From Marinirhabdus gelatinilytica (lineage in GTDB: Bacteria; Bacteroidota; Bacteroidia; Flavobacteriales; Flavobacteriaceae), in assembly GCF_003353425.1 (NCBI RefSeq), contig NZ_QRAO01000003.1:407941-471940 (forward strand): a stretch of 64,000 bases of DNA, written 5' to 3'. Below the pieces are notes generated by a model, which made no database searches, was not told where the DNA came from, and worked only from the letters and a program-made list of their open reading frames with translations. A program made the translations under genes and the position numbers. Positions 43,070 through 51,632 of this stretch are shown here, one piece after another. Within the stretch, counting starts at the first letter, position 1, and each line of letters begins with the position of its first letter.

Positions 43070-43681
43070 TTATTTTACTTTAATCGAAAAAGCTTGTTGC
43101 TCTTCCAAAAATCCTGTTAATACATCGTTAGGGGATACTTTACCTACTCCAGCAGGGGTTCCCGTGAAAATAACATCTCCAATCTTTAACGTAAAATATT
43201 GAGAGATATAGGAAATAAGGGCATCTATATTCCACAGCATTAGTGCTGTAGAGGCATTTTGCACGATCTTTCCATTTTTTTCCAACCTAAAGGTAAGGTC
43301 TTCGAGGTTTTTAAACGTGTTTTTTGGGAAAAAATTACCAATTACTGCGGCTCCATCAAAACCTTTTGCCTTTTCCCATGGCAATCCTTTGCTTTTTAAT
43401 TGTTGCTGAAGATCTCGTGCAGTAAAATCGATACCCAGACCAATCTCATCGTAATACTTATGGGCAAATTTTTCTTGTATATGCTTTCCTATCTTCTTTA
43501 TTTTCACCAAAACCTCAACCTCGTAGTGTATTTCTTCAGAAAAATCTGGAATGAAAAAAGGTTGTTTTTTCAATAGGATCGAGGTATCGGGCTTCATGAA
43601 TAGCACTGGATCGCTAGGGCGCTCGTTTTCCAATTCTTTTATATGGTCGGCATAGTTTCGGCCAATACAGATGAGTTTCAT
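43070..43681 (-). CDS. fumarylacetoacetate hydrolase (FAH) family protein
   Basis: This 203-residue enzyme has the short FAH-like fold: KLICIGRNYADHIKELENER, FMKPDTSIL, EIHYEVEVLVKI (Glu-x-Glu metal ligands), GLGIDFTARDLQQQL and VIFTGTPAGVGKVSP. The family includes acylpyruvate hydrolases and oxaloacetate decarboxylases acting on small C-C bonds with Mg. The exact substrate is not readable. It starts 48 bp after the exonuclease gene. Confidence 0.93.
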   Translation of the reverse strand: MKLICIGRNYADHIKELENERPSDPVLFMKPDTSILLKKQPFFIPDFSEEIHYEVEVLVKIKKIGKHIQEKFAHKYYDEIGLGIDFTARDLQQQLKSKGLPWEKAKGFDGAAVIGNFFPKNTFKNLEDLTFRLEKNGKIVQNASTALMLWNIDALISYISQYFTLKIGDVIFTGTPAGVGKVSPNDVLTGFLEEQQAFSIKVK

Positions 43682-43729
43682 AGAATAGCGGGTAGTTGGT
43701 AGAGGGTAGTAGCTAGGTGGTATTAAGAT

Positions 43730-44503
43730 TTACAATTTGTTGTTCAGTTTTTGAAGTTTCAGTCTTGTTAGAATTTTCTTGGTGTACAACGGGAAGTCTG
43801 CGTTTAAGAGCCAACCAAAGTACCCTGGCTCCTGCTCCATCACTTCTTCGACCAATTTTCCCCTATGCTTTCCAAATGAGAACACCTCGCGGCCTTGCTT
43901 GTCGTAGCCAATGTACCCTGCAAAATCTACATAGTTTTTGTGTGCGCTGTATTTTGAGAGGAATTTAGTATCGTTCTCAAGATCGTCATACCTATCCAGT
44001 TGGGCTTTCAGTACTTCGTAAGTTGCATTGGTATCGGCCGCTGCACTATGGGCATCTACCAGTTCTTTATCGCAATAGAATTTATAGGCTGCCTCTAGGG
44101 TACGTTTCTCTTTCTTGTGGAAGATAGTCTGCACATCTACGGCGAGGTTTTTTTTGAGATCCAGGTCTATCTCGGCTCTCTCAAGCTCTTCGGCAAGCAA
44201 GGGAATATCGAACCTATTACTATTATATCCGGCCAAATCACTATCCTTTAACATCTCCTGTATCTTTGGTCCTAACTCTTTAAAAGTAGGTTCGTTTGCT
44301 ACCATCTCGTCGCTTATTCCGTGAATTGCGGTAGTGGCGGGCGGGATGGGTATGGTGGGGTTTACCCGCCATGTATGGCTTTCCTTATTTCCGTTGGGAA
44401 AGACTTTTAAGATTGCAATTTCTACGATGCGGTCTTTGGCGACGTTGGTTCCCGTAGTTTCGAGGTCGAAAAAACAAATAGGTCTTGTAAGCTTTAATTC
44501 CAT
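43730..44503 (-). CDS. DnaQ-type 3'-5' exonuclease
   Basis: This 257-residue protein has an N-terminal DEDDh exonuclease domain: ICFFDLETTGTNVAKDRIVE (Exo I, Asp and Glu), GYNSNRFDIPLLAEEL (Exo II, Asp) and LVDAHSAAADTNATYEVL (Exo III, His and Asp). The last 70 residues (YDKQGREVFSFGKHRGKLVE, EPGYFGWLLNADFPLYTKK) match the DUF3820-like element that also occurs alone at 32942-33190. It trims single-stranded DNA or RNA ends. It has a promoter overlapping the divergent thioredoxin-like gene. Confidence 0.92.
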   Translation of the reverse strand: MELKLTRPICFFDLETTGTNVAKDRIVEIAILKVFPNGNKESHTWRVNPTIPIPPATTAIHGISDEMVANEPTFKELGPKIQEMLKDSDLAGYNSNRFDIPLLAEELERAEIDLDLKKNLAVDVQTIFHKKEKRTLEAAYKFYCDKELVDAHSAAADTNATYEVLKAQLDRYDDLENDTKFLSKYSAHKNYVDFAGYIGYDKQGREVFSFGKHRGKLVEEVMEQEPGYFGWLLNADFPLYTKKILTRLKLQKLNNKL

Positions 44504-44511
44504 TGGTACAG

Positions 44512-44544
44512 TTTGTGCTACAAAGGTAGTAATTGTTATTTTTG
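44512..44544. promoter_or_regulatory. overlapping divergent promoters
   Basis: In the 45-bp gap, TTTG (44512-44515), 21 bp, then TATTTTTG (44537-44544) drive the plus-strand gene at 44549. On the minus strand, TACCTTTG (44521-44528) points to the exonuclease gene 18 bp away. The two -7 boxes and the -33 box interleave, so RNA polymerase probably cannot use both at once. Confidence 0.6.
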
Positions 44545-44548
44545 TGAT

Positions 44549-45166
44549 ATGGCTAAAAGATTACTTTTTATCAGTATATTATTCGTCTCACTTGGCTCTT
44601 ATGCACAGGGGTTGAAAGTGCTCATTACCGAAAAGAAAAAAGGCAAGCGCACCGTGCTTATGGCCGAAAACAAGACTGGCGACACACTGAATGTGTTCCT
44701 AATGGTAAATGCCACAGGGTACCGAAGAAGTGCCGACAAGCCCGTCTTAAAGGACATCCCGCCAGGCAAGAAAATACCTATGATCACCTTAATTGAAATA
44801 GCTGACCAAGAATCCAGCTATACGTATGATTTGATCGTGAACGAAGAACAGCGCAATGTGAACATTACACACGATAAGCAGGTTAAGGACATAGAAAAGA
44901 ATATCAAGAACAGGCTGGTGCTATTTTCTACTGAAGACTGTGAACAATGTACCGCCCTTTCTGAAGCCCTTACCGAAAAAAGATTAGAGCACCGCGTGTT
45001 CAATATCAATGAGGACCCTGTGATATACCGACAGTTTATGGCTTTTATAGAGCGAAAATTAACCAATGAAACTAAAATACGGTTTCCTGTTATCTGGAAC
45101 AGGACCGAAACTATTTTTGGGTATGAAGCGCTAGAGGATATCATCAACCTATTAGGTGATAAATAA
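44549..45166 (+). CDS. exported thioredoxin/glutaredoxin-like protein
   Basis: Starting at ATG 44549, just after the -7 box, the protein is 205 residues with a signal peptide (AKRLLFISILFVSLGSYAQ). An upstream in-frame ATG at 44513 lies inside the promoter and is rejected. Residues about 25-110 form a beta-sandwich-like part. The C-terminal part has LVLFSTEDCEQCTALSEALT with a CEQC redox motif and a glutaredoxin-like VFNINEDPVIYRQF. It probably acts as a periplasmic thiol-disulfide protein. No known partner is adjacent. Confidence 0.8.
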   Translation: MAKRLLFISILFVSLGSYAQGLKVLITEKKKGKRTVLMAENKTGDTLNVFLMVNATGYRRSADKPVLKDIPPGKKIPMITLIEIADQESSYTYDLIVNEEQRNVNITHDKQVKDIEKNIKNRLVLFSTEDCEQCTALSEALTEKRLEHRVFNINEDPVIYRQFMAFIERKLTNETKIRFPVIWNRTETIFGYEALEDIINLLGDK

Positions 45167-45261
45167 TAATAGCTTCTCCGACAAACACCAATACTTTCAT
45201 TTTCAATAGATTAAGAAGTTTTTAACTACAATTCTGTTTGAATAACCGTATATTATTGATA

Positions 45262-45726
45262 ATGAATCTTATATCCAGAAACATACTTGTACCATTGGTG
45301 TCAGTTCTTTTTATGACAGGATGCGAAAATAATTTACAGAGTAGTTATGTTTCAGCTGAAAAGAATACTGAAAAAACCATAACTGTTACAGCTACCGCAT
45401 ATAATTCAGTTGAACGACAAACAAAAAAAGGAAATCCTTCCTTGGCCGCATGGGGTGATATTCTTGTACCTGGTGAGCGCGCTATTGCTGTTTCCAGAGA
45501 TCTTATAAAAAAGGGGTTGGACCACAACGAAGAGGTTGAAATTAAAGGAATGCCAGGAATTTATGTTGTGAAGGACAAAATGAACAAACGCTGGAAAAAC
45601 AAAATAGATATCTATATGGGGTTGAACGAAAAAGCTGCCCGTAATTGGGGCAAAAGAACCGTAGAATTAATCTATAACCCCAAAAACAAAGAGGGTAAAT
45701 TTGACAAACTCCAACAATCGTTATAG
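45262..45726 (+). CDS. 3D-domain lipoprotein
   Basis: From the ATG at 45262 the protein is 154 residues with a lipoprotein signal peptide (LISRNILVPLVSVLFMTGC). A TTG 24 bp upstream would spoil the signal. The mature part has VTATAYNSVERQTKKGNPSL, GDILVPGERAIAVSRDLI and IYVVKDKMNKRWKNKIDIYM, the 3D domain (three Asp-type residues) of MltA-like lytic enzymes and YabE/YuiC proteins. It may bind or cut peptidoglycan. It stands alone before the convergent E2 gene. Confidence 0.85.
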   Translation: MNLISRNILVPLVSVLFMTGCENNLQSSYVSAEKNTEKTITVTATAYNSVERQTKKGNPSLAAWGDILVPGERAIAVSRDLIKKGLDHNEEVEIKGMPGIYVVKDKMNKRWKNKIDIYMGLNEKAARNWGKRTVELIYNPKNKEGKFDKLQQSL

Positions 45727-45773
45727 TTTTTACTGTAATGGCTGCTCGTTAATATGCTCCTAGAGAACAAATA

Positions 45774-47132
45774 CTATACCTCCCTATTCACATCCCAAGC
45801 CTCCAGATAATCTGCTACAGCTTTTACAAACTGTCCGCCCAAAGCGCCATTTACCACACGGTGGTCGTAGCTATGGCTTAAGAACATTTTATAGCGAACG
45901 CCTATAAAATCGCCATCAGGGGTTTCTATTACGGCAGGCACCTTCCGTATGGCTCCCAAAGCTAAAATTCCAACCTGCGGCTGATTGATGATAGGTGTCC
46001 CCATAATGCTACCAAAGGTACCTACGTTGGTCACTGTATATGTTCCTCCCTGTATTTCATCCGGCTTCAACGCATTGTTTCTAGCACGGTTCGCAAGATC
46101 GTTTACAGCTTTACTCATGCCCACCAAGTTTAATTGGTCGGCATTTTTTATTACAGGAACAATCAAATTACCATCTGGCAGAGCAGCAGCCATTCCAAGA
46201 TTAATATTTTTTCTTTTTATGATGGTATCGCCATCTACGGCAATGTTCATCATTGGATACTCCTTTAATGCTTTTGCAACGGCCTCCATAAATATTGGGG
46301 TAAACGTAAGGTTTTCGCCTTCTCGTTTTGCAAAACTGTCCTTCACTTTTTTACGCCAGTTCCATATATTGGTCACGTCGCACTCTACAAAACTCTGCAC
46401 GTGGGCACTGGTTTGTACACTGGCTACCATGTGGTGCGAAATTAATTTACCCATACGGGTCATTTCAATAATCTCATCGCCACTATTTACCGAAACCGGA
46501 GCCGCCTTAGATGCAGCAGCTTTTGCAGTAGCAGGGTTTTTAGCCTCCACAGCAGTTTTAGGTGTACTATCCTGCTGGCTGCCTTTAGCCTCAGGTGTGC
46601 GGAGCGGAGCGGAAGTACGGTTCTCCAAATACGAAATCATATCGTTTTTGGTCACCCGTCCATCTTTTCCGGTACCTTGGATCGCGTCCAGTTCAGCTTG
46701 CGAGACACCTTCTTCCTTAGCCATATTTTTTACCAACGGAGAGTAAAAACGATCGCTCGTACTTTCTATGGACACTTGGGTAGTTTCTTTTGCAGCGGTT
46801 ATAGTCTCTTCAACGGCAGCAACAGTTTTGGGCTCCGGGGCCGTCATTTCTGTATCACTTGCCTTAGTAGTTTCTGTGGTAGTTGCTTCACCTTCAATCT
46901 CAATAATGGCTATGGTTTGTCCTACTTGGACCACGTCGTCCACATCAAACAATTTTTCTTTTAAAACACCATCTACCTCGCTGGGCACTTCGCTATCTAC
47001 TTTATCGGTAGCTATTTCCAGCACCGCTTCGTCGGCTTCAATGGTGTCTCCCACATCTTTTAGCCAGTTGGTAAGGGTAGCTTCTGCTACACTTTCGCCC
47101 ATTTTAGGTAGTTTCAGTTCAAATGTTGCCAT
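45774..47132 (-). CDS. dihydrolipoamide acyltransferase (2-oxoacid dehydrogenase E2)
   Basis: This 452-residue protein has an N-terminal lipoyl domain (EIATDKVDSEVPSEVDG, with Lys as lipoylation site near residue 44), an Ala/Thr/Glu-rich linker, the peripheral-subunit-binding domain (SPLVKNMAKEEGVSQAELDA, GRVTKNDMISYLENR) and a C-terminal acyltransferase core. In the catalytic motif DHRVVNG (423-429) the usual Asp of HxxxDG is Asn428. Substrate could be branched-chain 2-oxoacids, pyruvate or 2-oxoglutarate; neither E1 nor E3 is nearby, so I leave the gene symbol open. Confidence 0.9.
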   Translation of the reverse strand: MATFELKLPKMGESVAEATLTNWLKDVGDTIEADEAVLEIATDKVDSEVPSEVDGVLKEKLFDVDDVVQVGQTIAIIEIEGEATTTETTKASDTEMTAPEPKTVAAVEETITAAKETTQVSIESTSDRFYSPLVKNMAKEEGVSQAELDAIQGTGKDGRVTKNDMISYLENRTSAPLRTPEAKGSQQDSTPKTAVEAKNPATAKAAASKAAPVSVNSGDEIIEMTRMGKLISHHMVASVQTSAHVQSFVECDVTNIWNWRKKVKDSFAKREGENLTFTPIFMEAVAKALKEYPMMNIAVDGDTIIKRKNINLGMAAALPDGNLIVPVIKNADQLNLVGMSKAVNDLANRARNNALKPDEIQGGTYTVTNVGTFGSIMGTPIINQPQVGILALGAIRKVPAVIETPDGDFIGVRYKMFLSHSYDHRVVNGALGGQFVKAVADYLEAWDVNREV

Positions 47133-47209
47133 TACAAATTGTTCTATTTTTTACGAGTGCAAAATTAATCAAAATTTACGGCTTTGTGATTTCATTTTGG
47201 GGAAATTTG

Positions 47210-48331
47210 TTAAAACTGAACCACGCCTCCCTTGTCGTCGCTCTGGTCGCTCCCAATGATGAACGAGCAACCCGGCGGACGGATACGAAACTGATTGCCC
47301 AAATTTCTATACTGCCTCATTACGTTGAAGATTTGCGTATATGGAATGTAATCTGCATCAAAAACCACTAATGTTTCTTGTACACTACCGTCCTGAAAAA
47401 TACTTTTTGAGACTGATTTTAAAGGTTGTTCCACCACTGCCGAAAGCCCCTTGAGCATTGCCAAGTTGTCCGTAATAACAATGGCTCGGGAAGGTGTGGG
47501 TGTCCCTTTTTTTCCTTCTGCTATATTTTTGGTTTTTAGTAATTTTGCAGTCCACACCCCTGTCTTGACCGAAAGGTCCAGCAATAGGTTGGAGTTAAAA
47601 TGCTTTTTGTAAAAAATTTGCATCGCCCCATAGAAACGTTGTAGATACGCAGCATCTTTTTGGGTACTCTCTCCTTTATAATGCAAAGTCTCAGCGGTAC
47701 CCAGATAGTAATTTTTATACCCAGCCTGGGTAATTTTATAGGACAGGTCTATATCTTCCCCGTACATAAAATAGTCTTCATCAAAACCATTTACCTCATT
47801 GTAAATGCTCTTTTTCATAAACATAAATGCCCCTACCAAAACCTCTACCTCTCCTTCGTTTTCTTCGGAAATATGAGTAGCATAGTATTTTTTTGTAAAC
47901 CCTATCAATTTTAGGAAAGAGGCTTTTGGGGTGGGTAGGTTCCGTTTGCTTTCGGGCAGGAAATTTCCGGTCCCGTCCAACATATACACCCCTAAAGCAC
48001 CAAGGTCAGGCAATTTTTCTGCCTTTTGTATACACCTAACAAAAGTATCCTCGGCCACTGCCGTATCTGGGTTCAGGATACAAATAAATTCGCCTTTTGC
48101 AACTGAGACTGCTTGGTTGTTTGCCTTGCTGAATCCTACATTCTCTTTATTTTCAATCAAGATAACACTAGGAAAGTCCCGCTTTACCATTTCACAACTA
48201 TGGTCTGCCGAAGCATTGTCTATCACAATAATTTCTGCCTCAAGGTTTCCTATAGCCCTTTGTGCACTTATGATACACTGCCTAAGAAAATAGGCAACGT
48301 TGTAATTAAGGATGATTACGGAAAGTTTCAC
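47210..48331 (-). CDS. GT2-family glycosyltransferase
   Basis: This 373-residue GT-A enzyme has LSVIILNYNVAYFLRQCIIS and EIIVIDNASADHSCEMVKRD at the N-terminus, GEFICILNPDTAVAEDTF (the DxD-like site) near residue 90, and GFDEDYFMYGEDIDLSYKI near residue 190. These match rhamnosyltransferase-like GT2 proteins. A C-terminal extension of about 100 residues lacks membrane helices. It probably adds a sugar during cell-surface polysaccharide synthesis. It ends 7 bp downstream of recR's stop-to-start gap, so both may be co-transcribed. Confidence 0.9.
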   Translation of the reverse strand: MKLSVIILNYNVAYFLRQCIISAQRAIGNLEAEIIVIDNASADHSCEMVKRDFPSVILIENKENVGFSKANNQAVSVAKGEFICILNPDTAVAEDTFVRCIQKAEKLPDLGALGVYMLDGTGNFLPESKRNLPTPKASFLKLIGFTKKYYATHISEENEGEVEVLVGAFMFMKKSIYNEVNGFDEDYFMYGEDIDLSYKITQAGYKNYYLGTAETLHYKGESTQKDAAYLQRFYGAMQIFYKKHFNSNLLLDLSVKTGVWTAKLLKTKNIAEGKKGTPTPSRAIVITDNLAMLKGLSAVVEQPLKSVSKSIFQDGSVQETLVVFDADYIPYTQIFNVMRQYRNLGNQFRIRPPGCSFIIGSDQSDDKGGVVQF

Positions 48332-48337
48332 CGGCGA

Positions 48338-48955
48338 TTAATTTTTTAAGGAATTTTCAAAAGGCACCCTGTGCAGTATGCTTCTACCCAAGGTTACCTC
48401 ATCTGCATATTCCAGCTCGTCTCCTACCGAAATTCCCCTGGCAATGGTAGTCGTAGTAATATCGTACTCTTCAATTTGCTTAAAAATGTAGAAATTTGTG
48501 GTGTCGCCTTCCATCGTGGAACTAAGGGCAAAGATCAATTCTTCTACCGTTCCCTCCTTTACTTTTTCTACTAAAGATTGAATAGTCAATTCTCCAGGGC
48601 CAATTCCGTCCATGGGAGATATCTTTCCCCCCAGAACATGGTAGTGCCCTTTGTATTGACTGGTATTCTCGATTGCCATTACATCACGAACATCTTCCAC
48701 AACACAAACTATTTTTTCATTTCGGTTGGGATTGGCGCAAATCTCACACAGTTGGGTATCTGAAATATTATGACAACTTTTACAAAAATTGATTTCCTCC
48801 CTCATTTTTTGGAGGCTTTCGGCAAGTAGGGCTGTTTGTTGCCCGGGTTGGCGCAACAAATGCAGCACCAGTCGTAAAGCCGTACGCTTCCCAATGCCAG
48901 GGAGTTGGGACATTTCGTTAACGGCATTTTCCAATAATTTTGAGGAGAATTCCAT
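48338..48955 (-). CDS. recR: recombination protein RecR
   Basis: This 205-residue protein has the HhH region ([24 protein letters not shown], near residue 15), the four-Cys zinc finger [20 protein letters not shown], and a Toprim domain with [12 protein letters not shown] and [12 protein letters not shown]. RecR works with RecO and RecF in loading RecA at gaps. Length is standard. Confidence 0.97.
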   Translation of the reverse strand: MEFSSKLLENAVNEMSQLPGIGKRTALRLVLHLLRQPGQQTALLAESLQKMREEINFCKSCHNISDTQLCEICANPNRNEKIVCVVEDVRDVMAIENTSQYKGHYHVLGGKISPMDGIGPGELTIQSLVEKVKEGTVEELIFALSSTMEGDTTNFYIFKQIEEYDITTTTIARGISVGDELEYADEVTLGRSILHRVPFENSLKN

Positions 48956-48974
48956 GGGATGTGAAGATAAAAAA

Positions 48975-49010
48975 AATGCTTTAGAAATGGGTTGTCATTT
49001 CTAAAGCATT
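48975..49010 (-). terminator. strong intrinsic terminator of the T9SS propeller gene
   Basis: A perfect 15-bp inverted repeat (AATGCTTTAGAAATG at 48975-48989 and its complement at 48996-49010, loop of 6) is followed on the minus strand by TTTTTTTT. It lies 20 bp after the stop of the 49031 gene and insulates it from recR. Confidence 0.88.
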
Positions 49011-49030
49011 CACAATACATTTATACTGTG

Positions 49031-51520
49031 TTATTTCACTATCAATTTCTTCGTGGCCGTTCCTTTTTCAGAATTGAACCGAACATAATACACCCCAGGC
49101 TGTAACTTAGAAATGTCTAGGGTAGCTCCCAAGGTAATTTGTTTGTCCTTTTCCAAATGCACCAGTTTACCCAATGCGTCATAAATTCGTATAGAACTCG
49201 TAAAAGGCGCTGAAGTGGCAATACTCACTATATTTGAAGCTGGATTTGGGTAGAGCGATATGGTTTCTGAAAGTACCGTCTCCCCTATCCCCAATGGGTT
49301 GGCATCTGCCGTGGGAGATACCCATAATCCACGCCCATAGCTACCTGCGTAGATATGGTTTGTTTCAGTATTTATTTCCAGTTCGTTAATAATCACGTTG
49401 GGAAGATTGTTGCTGAAAGGTTGCCATTCCGCAATGCCCCTATCTATATAATAAATGCCATAGTCCATCCCCACATACAATCCATCTGAACCATTATCAT
49501 GCCATACTACGGTCAATGCACTAAAATCAGGGAGATTGTACCTGTAGTTTTCCCAGGACTCTCCACCGTCTTCAGAAACGAGCACTTTAAAATTCCCTGT
49601 AGTGGCCACAGCAATTTTGTTAGGGTTGGTAGGGTGAATGGCTATTTCGTTAATAGTACCTCCAGGACTGGTTACTTGTTCCCAGTTTGTTGCACCGCCA
49701 TCGTTTGTTTTGTACATTAAAAAACCCCTACTGGCATACATGATCTGGTTGTTCGAGCTAGCAATTTTCAAGTGGTCCAGATTAGCTCCAAAGTTCTGGG
49801 AGATTGCGTTCCAGGAATTCCCTTTATTGGTAGACTTGTACACTCTTTGATAACCAGCATATATAGTGTTGGTTTCTGTTGGGTCTTGCTCGAAAGGCGT
49901 TACCCAATTACCACTGGAGGGGTTATTTAATCCCATTAGCGTGTTTGCAGCATCGTCTGTCCTGTACATACCGCCAAACTGTATCATCCCATACATAACA
50001 TTGGTATCATCTTTGTCCACGAAGCCTTCCATACCATCTGCTCCAATCCAGTCTATCCATCCCGAGGCATCACTGAAATAGGAACTTCCGTTATCTTGGC
50101 TTCCACCTGTGATAACAGTACTGACTGTTTGGGAAATACCTATTTTGTAAAATTGCCTAATGCCTATCCCTTCGGTGATATCTTCATAATAATCTGCATT
50201 GATGTTTGCGGTGTCTTCAGCTTTATAGATTCCACCGTCTGAACCAACAAAAAGAGTGTTGCCATTAAAGAGCATGATATCCACATCGGCATGGCAATAA
50301 CCAATGTTTGCATTTACTGCGGCCCCTGGCACCCAGTCTGCCGTGCAAGAAAAGGTAATGCCCGCATCGGTAGAGCGCCACGTTAGGATACCTGCTATGT
50401 GAACTTCGTCAGCATCGTTGGGATTAACTGCAATATCCATATCCCGTGGTGCCTGTCCGCCCGGTTCAAAGCCTGCGGTATCGTAGCCAAAATAGTTTCG
50501 GCCCGTATGGATTCTTTCCATAAAAGTAGTTCCGCTATCATCTGAAATATAAAATCCATTGAACGAGCCACCATCTGCCGCAATCACATACACTCGGTTT
50601 GCGTTATCTGGCGAGACGCCAATCATCTTTGGACCAAAATTGAATCCAGCTATTGTATTGAAATTTGCTCCACCATCTGTAGAGACATGAAAATCTACCC
50701 CACTGGCGTATACCGTGTTAGGATCACCGGGTTTAAATTCTATGTCGTAGGCATTGGTGTCTATGCCCAGATTGGACCAAGTTGCTCCAGCATCAGTAGA
50801 GCGATAGATACCGGCGTTTTGTGAGCAGGCGAACATAATGCTGTTATTTGTTGGATGGATTACAATCTTGTTGATGAGCGAGTTGCTCATATCTGCCAAT
50901 TGGCTCCACGTAGCGCCCCCATCGATAGATTTGAAAACAAGCCCACTTGAGGAGCCGAAATAATACGTGTCGCTATCCAATGGATCGATAGCAACCGAAT
51001 ACACTGTTAGATTTGTAAAGGTATCCCCTAATGGTTGCCAGGTCTCACCGCCATCCAAGGTTTTCCAAACTCCGCCAGTGTTTGCGCCAATTATAATGTG
51101 ATCTGCATTATTTTGGTCTATGGCAATCCCTGTTACCCTCCCTACTCCGGGGTTCCAACTTGTGGTGCCATTTTTGTATCGTGGCCCCATTTCCTGCCAG
51201 TTATCGTTTAAGGACTGGCGGTTCTGGGAAGTTTCATTTAAATACTGGTTGTATCGTTGTAACTCAGAAAGATTTTCAGTGATTGTAGATACATATCCGT
51301 TCTCATTCTGGAGGCGCGTTGCCATATATTCCCAGCGCTTAAACTGTTTATAACCACTTCCGCGGCCTTTATCTTTTCCTTCAAAATAGTTTTCGGCTTC
51401 TTGGATTATCTCTGCAACGGGAAAGGTTCCGGCATCTATCATTTCTAAATATTGCTGTGCATACAATGTTATATTGCCCAGCACCAAAAGGAACGTAAAG
51501 AGGATTTGCTTCTTTTTCAT
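49031..51520 (-). CDS. large secreted VPS10/BNR-type propeller protein with T9SS sorting domain
   Basis: I start at the ATG at 51518-51520, where a signal peptide begins (MKKKQILFTFLLVLGNITLYAQ minus its ends). The frame is open further up, but those 43 codons do not look like coding sequence. The mature protein of about 805 residues has many sortilin/BNR repeats: GGVWKTLDGGETWQPL, VFKSIDGGATWSQL, IYRSTDAGATWSNLG, VYKSTNKGNSWNAIS and VLVSEDGGESWENY. The end is a type A sorting domain (SLYPNPASNIVSI, IYDALGKLVHLEK, LQPGVYYVRF). It is predicted to be on the surface or free outside; substrate unknown. A strong terminator follows. Confidence 0.92.
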   Translation of the reverse strand: MKKKQILFTFLLVLGNITLYAQQYLEMIDAGTFPVAEIIQEAENYFEGKDKGRGSGYKQFKRWEYMATRLQNENGYVSTITENLSELQRYNQYLNETSQNRQSLNDNWQEMGPRYKNGTTSWNPGVGRVTGIAIDQNNADHIIIGANTGGVWKTLDGGETWQPLGDTFTNLTVYSVAIDPLDSDTYYFGSSSGLVFKSIDGGATWSQLADMSNSLINKIVIHPTNNSIMFACSQNAGIYRSTDAGATWSNLGIDTNAYDIEFKPGDPNTVYASGVDFHVSTDGGANFNTIAGFNFGPKMIGVSPDNANRVYVIAADGGSFNGFYISDDSGTTFMERIHTGRNYFGYDTAGFEPGGQAPRDMDIAVNPNDADEVHIAGILTWRSTDAGITFSCTADWVPGAAVNANIGYCHADVDIMLFNGNTLFVGSDGGIYKAEDTANINADYYEDITEGIGIRQFYKIGISQTVSTVITGGSQDNGSSYFSDASGWIDWIGADGMEGFVDKDDTNVMYGMIQFGGMYRTDDAANTLMGLNNPSSGNWVTPFEQDPTETNTIYAGYQRVYKSTNKGNSWNAISQNFGANLDHLKIASSNNQIMYASRGFLMYKTNDGGATNWEQVTSPGGTINEIAIHPTNPNKIAVATTGNFKVLVSEDGGESWENYRYNLPDFSALTVVWHDNGSDGLYVGMDYGIYYIDRGIAEWQPFSNNLPNVIINELEINTETNHIYAGSYGRGLWVSPTADANPLGIGETVLSETISLYPNPASNIVSIATSAPFTSSIRIYDALGKLVHLEKDKQITLGATLDISKLQPGVYYVRFNSEKGTATKKLIVK

Positions 51521-51632
51521 AAACAGATACTTAGTTGACTTATATTCAAACGGTTTCAAATGTATTAAAAAATAAAATGTTTGGGAGTTCAAACTTTGTA
51601 TTTTTACATCCACCCTTAAAGTCTTATTCATT

